Source: Roseovarius bejariae
GTDB taxonomy: Bacteria; Pseudomonadota; Alphaproteobacteria; Rhodobacterales; Rhodobacteraceae
DNA: 37,068 nt
Assembly: GCF_009669325.1 (NCBI RefSeq)
Contig: NZ_SZWE01000003.1
Coordinates: 1 to 37,068, forward strand
Direction of reading: 5' to 3'
Every line of letters begins with the position of its first letter. The first letter of the stretch is position 1. The notes beneath the pieces were generated by a model. The model was not told the origin of the DNA and searched no databases. It worked only from the letters and a program-made list of their open reading frames with translations. Shown piece after piece: positions 7,960-14,867 of this stretch. Position numbers and translations under genes: made by a program.

Positions 7960-8346
7960 ATGGCACTTAAACGAGAACATCTAAAGGAGGCAAAGTCAGC
8001 CCTCAAATCCATGTCGACGCGGCGGGAGAAAAAGCTGACGAGGGCTGATTTTGTCACCAGCCTGATCCAGGACATCCACGCAAAGATGACGGCTGGGTTC
8101 TCTCTGGAGGAGATCTGCGCGGAACTCAACAAGACCCTTCCGGACGGCGAACAGCTCAACATGAACACATTCAAAACATACGTTCGCCGCGCTCGGACCC
8201 AGGCCGGAATTGCGCCGACCAGGTCATGGACGCGCCGGGTCAGTACCGCAGAAACAAAGATACAGACCACCCCCAACAAGGGGAGAACAAAGGTTCAGAA
8301 AGAGGACCCCGCATCGGATTTTCGTGATCAAGGAGGTGAACTATGA
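7960..8346 (+). CDS. TraK-like oriT-binding accessory protein
   Basis: A 128-residue basic protein. Residues ~28-80 form a helical domain (SLIQDIHAKMTAGFSLEEIC ... LNMNTFKTYVRRAR) whose pattern, an 'I...G.S..EI...L' helix followed by 'TFKTYVRRAR', resembles the helix-turn-helix of TraK-type accessory proteins that wrap oriT in IncP-like relaxosomes. The tail is low-complexity and basic. Context supports the call: a TraL-like ATPase, a TraM-like membrane protein, MobC and a relaxase follow in order. Its stop overlaps the next start by four bases. Similarity is to a pattern, not a recognised sequence. Confidence 0.55.
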   Translation: MALKREHLKEAKSALKSMSTRREKKLTRADFVTSLIQDIHAKMTAGFSLEEICAELNKTLPDGEQLNMNTFKTYVRRARTQAGIAPTRSWTRRVSTAETKIQTTPNKGRTKVQKEDPASDFRDQGGEL

Positions 8347-9053
8347 AGCGTATTTTTTTCATACACGGCGACAAGGGGGGCGTCGGCAAAACCGAGGTCG
8401 CAAAGCGCATGGCCGCCGTGATGCTCCAAGCCAAAGAACCGGTCACCCTGATCGATGGCGACAATAAAAACCCGGGCCTTCACGCCGCCTTCCAAAACGG
8501 TGAACTGGATGTTCACTGTATCAACGTCATGACCCCCGCTGGCCGCGATGCCCTCTTTGACATCATTGCGGAAAGTCCCGGCGATGTCCTAATTGATCTT
8601 CCCGCGCGCGGCTCTGACGTCACGGAGAGGCTGACCGAGGACGGTGCTTCCGAGGACGGGTTCAGCCTCGAACTGCTCTTGTCGGAAATCGAGGCCGAAC
8701 TGACCATCATCTTCGTCATCGATCAGACCCGGTCGCCGCTCGTGGCGCTCAAGGATGAACTGGCAGCCCTACCGGACGCTACGCGCTGGATCATCGTGCG
8801 CAACTGGCGCGAGGACCGCGATTTCACATTGTTCGACACGACCAAGGTCAAAGCCGATCTCGAAGCGCGCGGGGCCGCCGTTATCGACATGGTCCGGCTC
8901 GACCCCAGAGTGAATGACAGTCTTGAGAACGCTGGCCTCAACCTGATCACGGCGCAGACCTCGGATAAGCTTTCCATGCTCCAGAAGATGCGCGTAAAGG
9001 CAGCGGTCCGGTCGTGGTCCGAACAGATGAAGATCGCAGGGCTACTTGAATGA
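8343..9053 (+). CDS. TraL/MobD-like ParA-superfamily ATPase
   Basis: A 236-residue P-loop ATPase. The deviant Walker A motif GDKGGVGKTEVAKR is at residues ~9-22, and DVLIDLPARG supplies the Walker B-like strand. This is the ParA/MinD fold used by TraL of IncP plasmids and MobD-type mobilisation proteins, not by typical partition ParA: there is no ParB partner or parS-like array here, and it lies between traK- and traM-like genes. It has a good Shine-Dalgarno (AAGGAGGTGAACT before ATG). It overlaps the next gene by ATGA. Its precise role in transfer is unclear even in IncP systems. Confidence 0.7.
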   Translation: MKRIFFIHGDKGGVGKTEVAKRMAAVMLQAKEPVTLIDGDNKNPGLHAAFQNGELDVHCINVMTPAGRDALFDIIAESPGDVLIDLPARGSDVTERLTEDGASEDGFSLELLLSEIEAELTIIFVIDQTRSPLVALKDELAALPDATRWIIVRNWREDRDFTLFDTTKVKADLEARGAAVIDMVRLDPRVNDSLENAGLNLITAQTSDKLSMLQKMRVKAAVRSWSEQMKIAGLLE

Positions 9054-9568
9054 CCGGCCTTCCGGAAGACCTGTTCACCCAGATCTACCGCCGCGCACCA
9101 ACGGAGCAAGACCGCGCGCGCCTGATGGCGGTCAAGGCGGGGCTGGGGCTTTCCCCTCGCGACGAGCTCTGGCCTGTAATCCTAGTGCTCGATCACTATG
9201 ACCGCGCGATCAGAGCGGGCCGGGTCGCCTCCTTGCGCGACGTCCAGCGCGTCCTGGACGCAATGAACGACATTCCGGACCGCGCCGGGCCGATAGCGGC
9301 AGCCGAAGCCAGGAAGGCCATCGCACGGATCATCGAGGAGGCATCCGACAAGATCGCCCGGGCCTCGGCGCAGAAATCGATTACCACGGCCGATCACATC
9401 TCCCGACGGCAACTTATTGTCGCGGCCGTTGTCGGCGCACTCAGTGCCGCCTGTCTCGCCGCTGCCGCAGCTTGGGGCACGTATGTCGTCCTCGACGCGC
9501 GCGGTATCTGCGCCGAGCCGCCCGGTCGGGCCCGGGATGGCTCCATCGTGTGCTTCGTTCAGCGGTAA
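9050..9568 (+). CDS. TraM-like mobilisation membrane protein
   Basis: 172 residues. The N-terminal ~110 residues are soluble, with the segment LGLSPRDELWPVILVLDHYD that resembles TraM-like proteins of IncP-type transfer regions. A single strongly hydrophobic helix at ~120-150 (LIVAAVVGALSAACLAAAAA) is followed by a short cysteine-containing tail. It is a likely inner-membrane protein linking the relaxosome to the membrane. It starts inside the stop of the TraL-like gene (ATGA overlap), so translation is coupled. The K-L-M order mirrors the IncP Tra1 region. Confidence 0.6.
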   Translation: MTGLPEDLFTQIYRRAPTEQDRARLMAVKAGLGLSPRDELWPVILVLDHYDRAIRAGRVASLRDVQRVLDAMNDIPDRAGPIAAAEARKAIARIIEEASDKIARASAQKSITTADHISRRQLIVAAVVGALSAACLAAAAAWGTYVVLDARGICAEPPGRARDGSIVCFVQR

Positions 9569-9571
9569 TGG

Positions 9572-9645
9572 GCTGATCTCCTTCTCCGCCGGATGGCGTC
9601 GGCGGGATCAGCTATGGGCGTTAGGGGAGAAGGTGTGCGTTAGGG
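9572..9645 (+). promoter_or_regulatory. Bulged hairpin and 19-bp-spaced direct repeats before mobC
   Basis: GCTGATC (9572-9578) pairs with GATCAGC (9606-9612), and CCGCCG (9586-9591) pairs with CGGCGG (9600-9605), giving a bulged stem right after the traM-like stop. GCGTTAGGG then occurs twice (9618-9626 and 9637-9645), 19 bp apart. These are possible MobC binding sites or part of oriT; the stem may instead end the upstream transcript. Confidence 0.4.
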
Positions 9646-9700
9646 ATTTTCAGGGCGGGGTCATAAAAACGAAAGAGGACTAAATTGGGGTTGAGCAGGC

Positions 9701-10069
9701 ATGGCACGCGCAGGAGACGGAAAGCAGAGGTCAAACCGCCGGAGGCGGCACAACCTCCTTCAGCAGCGGGTGGATGATGAGGAACTGGCCGGGTTCATCG
9801 CGCGGGCGCGCAAGGCAGGGTACGAAGACCACCGCGAGTTCCACGGCGCTCTGATCTCCGGCGATGCAGGCTTTGATCGCCGCGAGCGCCATGACCTCCT
9901 GCGCATCCACGGCGAGCTGGGAAAGCAGGGTTCAAACCTCAACCAGCTTACATACGCCGTAAATGCAGGGCGCCTCACCGCGGTGTCGGCTGACGATCTT
10001 CGGGTAATCGATCAGGCGCGCATCGCGGTTGAGGCCGCCACCGCGCTAATCCGGGCCCTGCTGGCATGA
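9701..10069 (+). CDS. mobC: MobC-type relaxosome accessory protein (transposon copy)
   Basis: A 122-residue protein with an arginine-rich start (RSNRRRRHNLLQQRV) and the MobC hallmark near the C-terminus, HGELGKQGSNLNQLTYAVNA, equivalent to the 'GNNLNQIA' segment of MobC/TraJ-like proteins. Members bind oriT and help the relaxase open the strand at nic. The stop overlaps the relaxase start by four bases, the standard arrangement. It is distinct in sequence from the backbone MobC at 34465, so it should serve its own oriT. Confidence 0.82.
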   Translation: MARAGDGKQRSNRRRRHNLLQQRVDDEELAGFIARARKAGYEDHREFHGALISGDAGFDRRERHDLLRIHGELGKQGSNLNQLTYAVNAGRLTAVSADDLRVIDQARIAVEAATALIRALLA

Positions 10070-12777
10070 TCGGCGAGGCCATCAAGAAAGAAGGGGAGAA
10101 AGGGTCCGGTGGCGGCGCAGATGCCTTCAAGCCCGGCGTGGCATATGTCTGCGGCAAGGCCACCCGGGTCGCACTGCGCAACCTCGCCTCACGCGACTGG
10201 CAGAACGCGGCTGGGGACATGCGCCTCACGTCAGAGCTGAACAGCAGAGTCCGGAAACCATATTACCATTTGGTCCTCAGTTGGCATGAGCTGGAGCAGC
10301 CGACGGATGACCAGATGGTCGCGGCGGCCGACCATATGATCCGAAGCCTCGGGCTGGAGGAACATCAGATCGTCATCGGGACACATCACGACACGATGCG
10401 GCGGCATGTGCATCTGGTCTGCAACACGGTTCACCCCATCACCGGAAAGGTATGGTCGAAATCCAACGACCATCTTCGGATCGAGAAGGCCTGCCGGGAA
10501 ATCGAGCTGGCACAAGGCTGGTCACATGACCGGGGCCGGTTCGTGTTCGATGTGTCTGCCGATGGCGCGGTCGAGTTGAAGCCCAACCCGGCGGCCTGGG
10601 ACAAGAAGAAGGCTGCCCGGGACGCCGGGCAGAGGCCAAAAACCTCCGGCGCCCGAAAGTTTGAGAAATCAACCGGGATCGAGACATTCGAGCACAGCAT
10701 CCCGGCCGCTCTGAAGGCTCGATTTGCACAGGTCGTTGGTACCGCGCAGGACTGGGAGGGTCTTCACGCGGCCCTCGGAGAGCTTGGGTTGCGCTATTAC
10801 AAGGCGGGGTCCGGCGCGCGGATCGGCATTCTGGGAAGCGACGAATTCGCAAAAGCGTCAGCGTTCGGATCGAAGTTTTCCATCCGTAAGATGGTGGCCG
10901 CCCTTGGGGCATATAAAGATCCGGAAGGCGCATACGTCAATGATCTCAAAGAGGATCACAAGGGCATCGAAAGCATATCCGGGGTGGTCTGGAAAGAGGA
11001 CCGCAAAGCGACCGCATCATCGGCGTTCAAGCTGACGCTCTTGCGCCGCATCTACTGCGATCTCCATCTCAATCCCGCCGTGTCTGACGCAATACGTTTT
11101 GTCGATCTGCAGGATGTGCCTCCTCAGATCACGTTCCGGGATAACGCAACATTGGTCGATCATGGCAGCCGTCTCTCGACATCGCGTAGCACCCACGAGA
11201 CGCGCGCGGCCATGATCGCGATCGCAAAAGCCAAGGGGTGGTCCTCGGTGAAGTTCTCCGGTTCACCTGACTTCGTGCGTCTTGCGTCTCTCGAGGCCGC
11301 CCGTGCAGGTCTCCCCGTGCATGGTGCCCCGCAGGACATTCAGACGCAGTGTGATGCGATCCTGGACCGGCTGGAGCGCCAACAGTGCCGGATCGAGGCC
11401 GAGGCCCGGGCCGGGCAGCAAGCGGCCCATGAGGCCACTGTAGACCGCAAGCAGGGGATCCGGGTGAATGACGCGGAGCGGGCAGAGGCCGCAGCCCGGG
11501 TCGATGTCAGGACCGCCGAGGTCAGAGCCGTGATCGATGCCATCGGCCCCGGGCGTGATCCCGTCCGGACGGCCTTGCGGACTGTGGCGCGCCAGGAAGA
11601 GAAGCGGATCAAAGCAGAGCTGCCGGATCGCCGGAGCGTCTCGAACCCGCAAGCCGCCCCGGACGCGGATCGCAGAGGCAGTAGCACACATCGTCGGATC
11701 GCAAGAGCGGTCAAAGAGAACGATCATCACGAGTTGGACCGGATGCGGACGGTCCACATCAACGAGATCGCCTCGCGCGGTGGCTGGTCCTATGACCCCA
11801 AACACAAGGACGGGCATAACGACCCGCAGGGCCGGGATCGCCGGACCTATGTGCGCGGTGGCGAGACAATCAAGGCGACGCGGAAAGGGTCGCTCTGGGT
11901 CTGGACGAATAACAAGACGGGCGCATCCGGATCGGTCATCGATCTTTGGCTATCCGACAATGCGGGATCGACACTTGGCGATGCGCGCAAGGCGTTCCGC
12001 GAGATCATGGGCACTGACACACCGATGCTCGTGCCCCCAGCAGCGCCGCGCCTGGGCGACACCCCTCAAGACCACACCGAGGCCCGGCGCCGATGGGAGG
12101 AAGCACCTTATATCGACGATCACCGGACCTACGCAGAGGATCGGGGCATCTCGAAAGCGACCCTGCACCGCTTCCAGGAGGATGTGCGCTGTGGCGCTTT
12201 TGGCGGCATATACTTCGCGCATCGCAACCCCGAGACCGGAGATATTCAGGGGTTCGAACAGCGGTGGGAGAAGGATGGTCAGAAGAACGCTGCGCGCTTT
12301 GCCAAAGGCGGCCTGAAGACCGTCTCGGTCCTCGGTAATTCAAAAACCGCGACACGCATGGTGATCTTTGAAGGTGGTCTGGACGCCCTCGCACTTGCAG
12401 AATTTGAGGACCGGCACGACACGATCTACGTCAGCACAGGCGGCGGGTTCGGGCCAAAGACGGAGGCCGCCCTTCTCAAGCTCGCTGAGGGCCTGCAGGC
12501 GCTGTCAGGCTTCGATAATGACGCGGCAGGGGAGGCACTTCACAGGCGGCTCACCGGGCTCCTGCCCCGCGCCACGCGTCTTGCGCCGCCATCGCAGGTC
12601 GAGGGCGCAAAGAAGGTCTGTAAGGACTGGCTCGATGTTCTCAATGCGTCCAAGGGTGTACTTTCGCCAACCATGTCGTCGAGCGGTCTTGCGGCTCACA
12701 GTGAAAGTGCGGGCCTTGCCGAGCAGTCGGTGCAGGCACCGCATTTGCGTGAACCCGAGATGCCGGAATTTGGCTGA
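10066..12777 (+). CDS. Relaxase with C-terminal DUF3991/TOPRIM-like region (transposon copy)
   Basis: A 903-residue relaxase. The metal-binding motif HHDTMRRHVHLVCNTVHP (~residues 104-121) is the H...HxHLVxN pattern of MOBP-type relaxases; VAYVCGKATR near residue 25 is the likely motif I region with the nicking tyrosine. Residues ~600-850 carry DUF3991/TOPRIM-like features: YAEDRGISKATLHRF, GFEQRWE, MVIFEGGLDALALAEF (the Glu strand) and LSGFDNDAAGEAL (the DxD-type Asp). Related Rhodobacterales and rhizobial relaxases share this build, in which the C-terminal part may act in primase-like priming. Coupled to mobC by ATGA. It is the last gene before the right inverted repeat. Complete. Confidence 0.88.
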   Translation: MIGEAIKKEGEKGSGGGADAFKPGVAYVCGKATRVALRNLASRDWQNAAGDMRLTSELNSRVRKPYYHLVLSWHELEQPTDDQMVAAADHMIRSLGLEEHQIVIGTHHDTMRRHVHLVCNTVHPITGKVWSKSNDHLRIEKACREIELAQGWSHDRGRFVFDVSADGAVELKPNPAAWDKKKAARDAGQRPKTSGARKFEKSTGIETFEHSIPAALKARFAQVVGTAQDWEGLHAALGELGLRYYKAGSGARIGILGSDEFAKASAFGSKFSIRKMVAALGAYKDPEGAYVNDLKEDHKGIESISGVVWKEDRKATASSAFKLTLLRRIYCDLHLNPAVSDAIRFVDLQDVPPQITFRDNATLVDHGSRLSTSRSTHETRAAMIAIAKAKGWSSVKFSGSPDFVRLASLEAARAGLPVHGAPQDIQTQCDAILDRLERQQCRIEAEARAGQQAAHEATVDRKQGIRVNDAERAEAAARVDVRTAEVRAVIDAIGPGRDPVRTALRTVARQEEKRIKAELPDRRSVSNPQAAPDADRRGSSTHRRIARAVKENDHHELDRMRTVHINEIASRGGWSYDPKHKDGHNDPQGRDRRTYVRGGETIKATRKGSLWVWTNNKTGASGSVIDLWLSDNAGSTLGDARKAFREIMGTDTPMLVPPAAPRLGDTPQDHTEARRRWEEAPYIDDHRTYAEDRGISKATLHRFQEDVRCGAFGGIYFAHRNPETGDIQGFEQRWEKDGQKNAARFAKGGLKTVSVLGNSKTATRMVIFEGGLDALALAEFEDRHDTIYVSTGGGFGPKTEAALLKLAEGLQALSGFDNDAAGEALHRRLTGLLPRATRLAPPSQVEGAKKVCKDWLDVLNASKGVLSPTMSSSGLAAHSESAGLAEQSVQAPHLREPEMPEFG

Positions 12778-12882
12778 CCTAACAAGCGCTGCAGCGCGAC
12801 AAACAGAGATGAGGTCGCGTCAGATCCCATCGTCGCCACAAAAGTGATCACAGCGCTTCTTAAAATGAAGAAAAGAAGAGGA

Positions 12883-12929
12883 CGTCAGGGCCTTGTGATA
12901 CAATCCGGCCCCCTACCGGAATCTACCCC
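12883..12929 (-). repeat. Tn3-family transposon inverted repeat, right
   Basis: Reverse complement of the left end, with three mismatches in 47 bases. The outer end at 12929 is CCCC and is followed by the target duplication ACTGA. Confidence 0.9.
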
Positions 12930-12985
12930 ACTGACGTAAGCTACGATTTGTTGTCTGCTGATCTTCGACAAAAAGGAGATCAGAG

Positions 12986-13279
12986 ATGTCGAAACGGAAG
13001 AACCATTCGCCCGAGTTCAAAGCGAAAGTCGCGCTTGAGGCTTTGAAGGGTGAGCGGACTGTTGCTGAGCTGGCGAGCCAGTTTGGCGTTCACCCAACGA
13101 TGATCCACAGCTGGAAACGGGCGCTTCTGGAAGGCGCGTCCGGCGTGTTCGAGCGTGGCGGAAAGAAGCCCCCAGAGATCGACGAGGAGCAAGTCAAAGA
13201 ACTGCACGCGAAGATCGGGGAGCTGGCCGTCGCCAACGATTTTTTGTCACGAAAGCTCAAGCCGTGGATCGGCAAGTGA
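12986..13279 (+). CDS. IS3-family transposase OrfA (helix-turn-helix subunit)
   Basis: 97 residues, with the typical OrfA start MSKRKNHSPEFKAKVALEAL, a helix-turn-helix at ~24-46 (TVAELASQFGVHPTMIHSWK), and a coiled-coil/leucine-zipper region (EEQVKELHAKIGELAVANDF) used to dimerise. An AAGGAG Shine-Dalgarno lies at the right distance before the ATG. It would normally be fused to OrfB by programmed frameshift, but here OrfB is destroyed; what remains is a DNA-binding subunit that could act only as an inhibitor. Confidence 0.92.
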   Translation: MSKRKNHSPEFKAKVALEALKGERTVAELASQFGVHPTMIHSWKRALLEGASGVFERGGKKPPEIDEEQVKELHAKIGELAVANDFLSRKLKPWIGK

Positions 13280-13287
13280 GGCGCAAG

Positions 13288-13341
13288 ATGGTCGAGCCTG
13301 CCAATACCAACCTGTCGATTGGTAAACAGTGCAAGCTGACA
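13288..13341 (+). pseudogene. IS3-family orfB, 5' remnant
   Basis: The frame starting MVEPANTNLSIGKQCKL is the standard beginning of an IS3-type OrfB (DDE integrase subunit). It is broken after about 17 codons, where the 19-bp Tn3 end remnant begins; the catalytic DDE region is absent from the window. Confidence 0.75.
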
Positions 13342-13360
13342 CCCTACCGGAATCTACCCC
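13342..13360 (-). repeat. 19-bp remnant of a Tn3 transposon end
   Basis: CCCTACCGGAATCTACCCC is identical to the outer 19 bases of the right inverted repeat at 12911-12929 and in the same orientation. It marks the exact left edge of the biosynthetic cluster segment, and suggests that a second copy of the transposon, or a one-ended event, took part in joining the cluster to the IS. Confidence 0.8.
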
Positions 13361-13399
13361 GTGCCGTCCGGCCCGGTAACCTACACCCGCCACCTCAGC

Positions 13400-13840
13400 C
13401 TAGCGCTGGTACTTGATGAAGGGCGTCACGGTCGCGATGCGGTCATAGAGCTTGCGCGCCGTTTCGTTGAAATCCTGCGTCATCCAGTAAACGCTTGGGG
13501 TACCATTGGCATCCGCCGCGTCATAGACCGCTTCGATCAGCGCGCGGCCCGCGCCCGTGCTTCGCACCTTCGGATCGACATAGAGATCCTGAATGTAACA
13601 CACGTCTTCGACGCGCCAGTTGTGGGCGTGATAGACCACGTGGACCAAGCCGATCACCTCGCCGCCGGTCTCGGCGACAAAGGCGCATTGCTGCGGCCGC
13701 TCCGAATCCAAAAGCCGTTCGAACGTCGTGTCATACACCTCGTCGGGGACCGACGATCCGTAAAACTCTAGGTAGCCGGTCCAAAGCTCGCGCCAGCGGG
13801 CGTGATCCTCGCGACGGAGCGGACGCGTTGTTGCTGTCAT
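13400..13840 (-). CDS. GNAT-family N-acetyltransferase
   Basis: A 146-residue protein with a single GNAT fold: the long strand before motif A (VCYIQDLYVDPKVRSTGAGRALIEAVY) contains the RxxGxG acetyl-CoA pyrophosphate loop as RSTGAG, and FNETARKLYDRI forms the family-typical C-terminal helix. It resembles the small Hpa2-like acetyltransferases of amino groups. It is the last gene of the twelve-gene minus-strand operon, 24 bases after the FAD oxidase gene. It may acetylate the pathway product or an intermediate such as a diaminobutyrate or hydrazine nitrogen, for biosynthesis or self-protection; the substrate is inference. Confidence 0.85.
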   Translation of the reverse strand: MTATTRPLRREDHARWRELWTGYLEFYGSSVPDEVYDTTFERLLDSERPQQCAFVAETGGEVIGLVHVVYHAHNWRVEDVCYIQDLYVDPKVRSTGAGRALIEAVYDAADANGTPSVYWMTQDFNETARKLYDRIATVTPFIKYQR

Positions 13841-13864
13841 TGTGCAATCCTCGTTTATGTCGGT

Positions 13865-14863
13865 TCAGGCTGCTAAGAGCCCGGAGACCATTCGGCACAC
13901 ATCGGTAGCGACCAATGGCGCGTATTTGAAGCCTCCGCCGTTGTCGGAAGTGACGACAAGGCATCGGCCGTGACGACGAAGGCGCCGCGTGCCGTCGACT
14001 GCGGTCCAGGCATTCGTCGCCACCCGGCCCCGGTACAGGAATTCGTAGACCGGGTGGATCGCGACGTAGGCATCGGCCAAAGCTTTCCGCACCTCGTCCG
14101 CATCCGGGCCCGGCCGGCCGGCCGAATGGCTCAGGGCACCACAGCCGAATTTCGCCGGATAGCCCCTTAGCGCCGACATACCCCACATGTCACGGCCGCC
14201 CAGATCGGCCCAAGCCACAGCAGGCACCTCGGGCGCATCCGGCGGGGCATAGACCACGTGGCAGCGCCATGAGCGGACCGGCCCCAGACCGAATTGGTCC
14301 GCAAATCCGGCCAACCCCGGCCCGGCGGCCAGAACGACCGCGTCAAACCGCTCTTGCCCCGCGCCGTCGATCCGAACCGTGCCGCTTTGCGCGTCGATCC
14401 GTGTCACCGCCGCGCGTGGCATCAACCGCACGTCGCGAGAGACCAGCCAACGGACAAGCGCGGTCTGGATTTCGGCGGCCATGAGAACGCCGAACGTCGG
14501 AAACAGCCGCCGCATCGCGAACCGGTCACTGCCCGGCAACCGGTCGGACGGCGCGGCTGCCGCACCGTGCCCGACCGGACCCGGGCCGGCCACCAGGACT
14601 CCGGTTTCCTCGAACCCGTCACAGTCTACCTCGGACAGAAGGTCACGCCAAAGCGCCAGTGCGCGGGCGACTTCCGGCGCCATGTCACCGTTCTGCCACG
14701 GGTGTATCAACCGGTGCGCGCCGTGCGAGGCGTTGGCGGTGTTGGGGATGTCGTCGGCATCACAGAGCGTGACCCGCGCCCCCGCGCGGGTCAGCATGAA
14801 TGCCGACAACAGGCCGTTGATCCCCGCACCGGCAACAAGCACGTTCAAGACCGGCACCGGCAC
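13865..14863 (-). CDS. FAD-dependent amine/D-amino-acid oxidase (DAO family)
   Basis: A 332-residue flavoprotein. The Rossmann fingerprint VAGAGINGLLSAF lies at residues 10-22 (G12, G14, G17), and the C-terminal DAO-type glycine-rich segment SDNGGGFKYAPL lies near the end. In hydrazine pathways such as s56-p1 (Spb36) and triacsin, a glycine-oxidase-like member of this family oxidises the N-N-linked dipeptide-like intermediate and releases the smaller hydrazino acid. It starts four bases after the upstream N-hydroxylase stop, so the two are co-translated. The family is certain; the substrate is inferred from the operon. Confidence 0.85.
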   Translation of the reverse strand: MPVPVLNVLVAGAGINGLLSAFMLTRAGARVTLCDADDIPNTANASHGAHRLIHPWQNGDMAPEVARALALWRDLLSEVDCDGFEETGVLVAGPGPVGHGAAAAPSDRLPGSDRFAMRRLFPTFGVLMAAEIQTALVRWLVSRDVRLMPRAAVTRIDAQSGTVRIDGAGQERFDAVVLAAGPGLAGFADQFGLGPVRSWRCHVVYAPPDAPEVPAVAWADLGGRDMWGMSALRGYPAKFGCGALSHSAGRPGPDADEVRKALADAYVAIHPVYEFLYRGRVATNAWTAVDGTRRLRRHGRCLVVTSDNGGGFKYAPLVATDVCRMVSGLLAA

Positions 14864-14867
14864 GCGC

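Larger units (their letters stand above)
3840..12929. mobile_element. Complete Tn3-family transposon carrying a mobilisation module (9,090 bp)
   Basis: The ends are 47-bp inverted repeats starting GGGGT(G/A)GATTCCGG (3840-3886 and 12883-12929; 44 of 47 bases match). The 5-bp target duplication ACTGA is present at 3835-3839 and 12930-12934. Inside are divergent tnpA and tnpR with a res-like gap, then traK-, traL- and traM-like genes, mobC and a relaxase. No resistance or metabolic cargo is present: the cargo is DNA transfer itself. The matching target duplication shows that it inserted by transposition, and both transposition genes look intact. Confidence 0.92.
12935..13341 (+). mobile_element. 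IS3-family element, remainder (orfA intact, orfB truncated)
   Basis: This is the continuation of the IS whose left end is at 3811-3839. It contains the leader, orfA, and only about 17 codons of orfB before the sequence changes into a Tn3 end remnant at 13342. No IS right end is seen. The element cannot move by itself. Confidence 0.75.

Noticed and set aside
8343..9053. A second plasmid partition ParA
   Set aside because: The neighbours are transfer genes and no centromere-like repeats or ParB-like partner are adjacent; TraL/MobD-like is a better fit.
10066..12777. Two separate genes, relaxase and primase
   Set aside because: One uninterrupted frame holds both the relaxase motif and the TOPRIM-like region, with no internal start or ribosome site that I would prefer.
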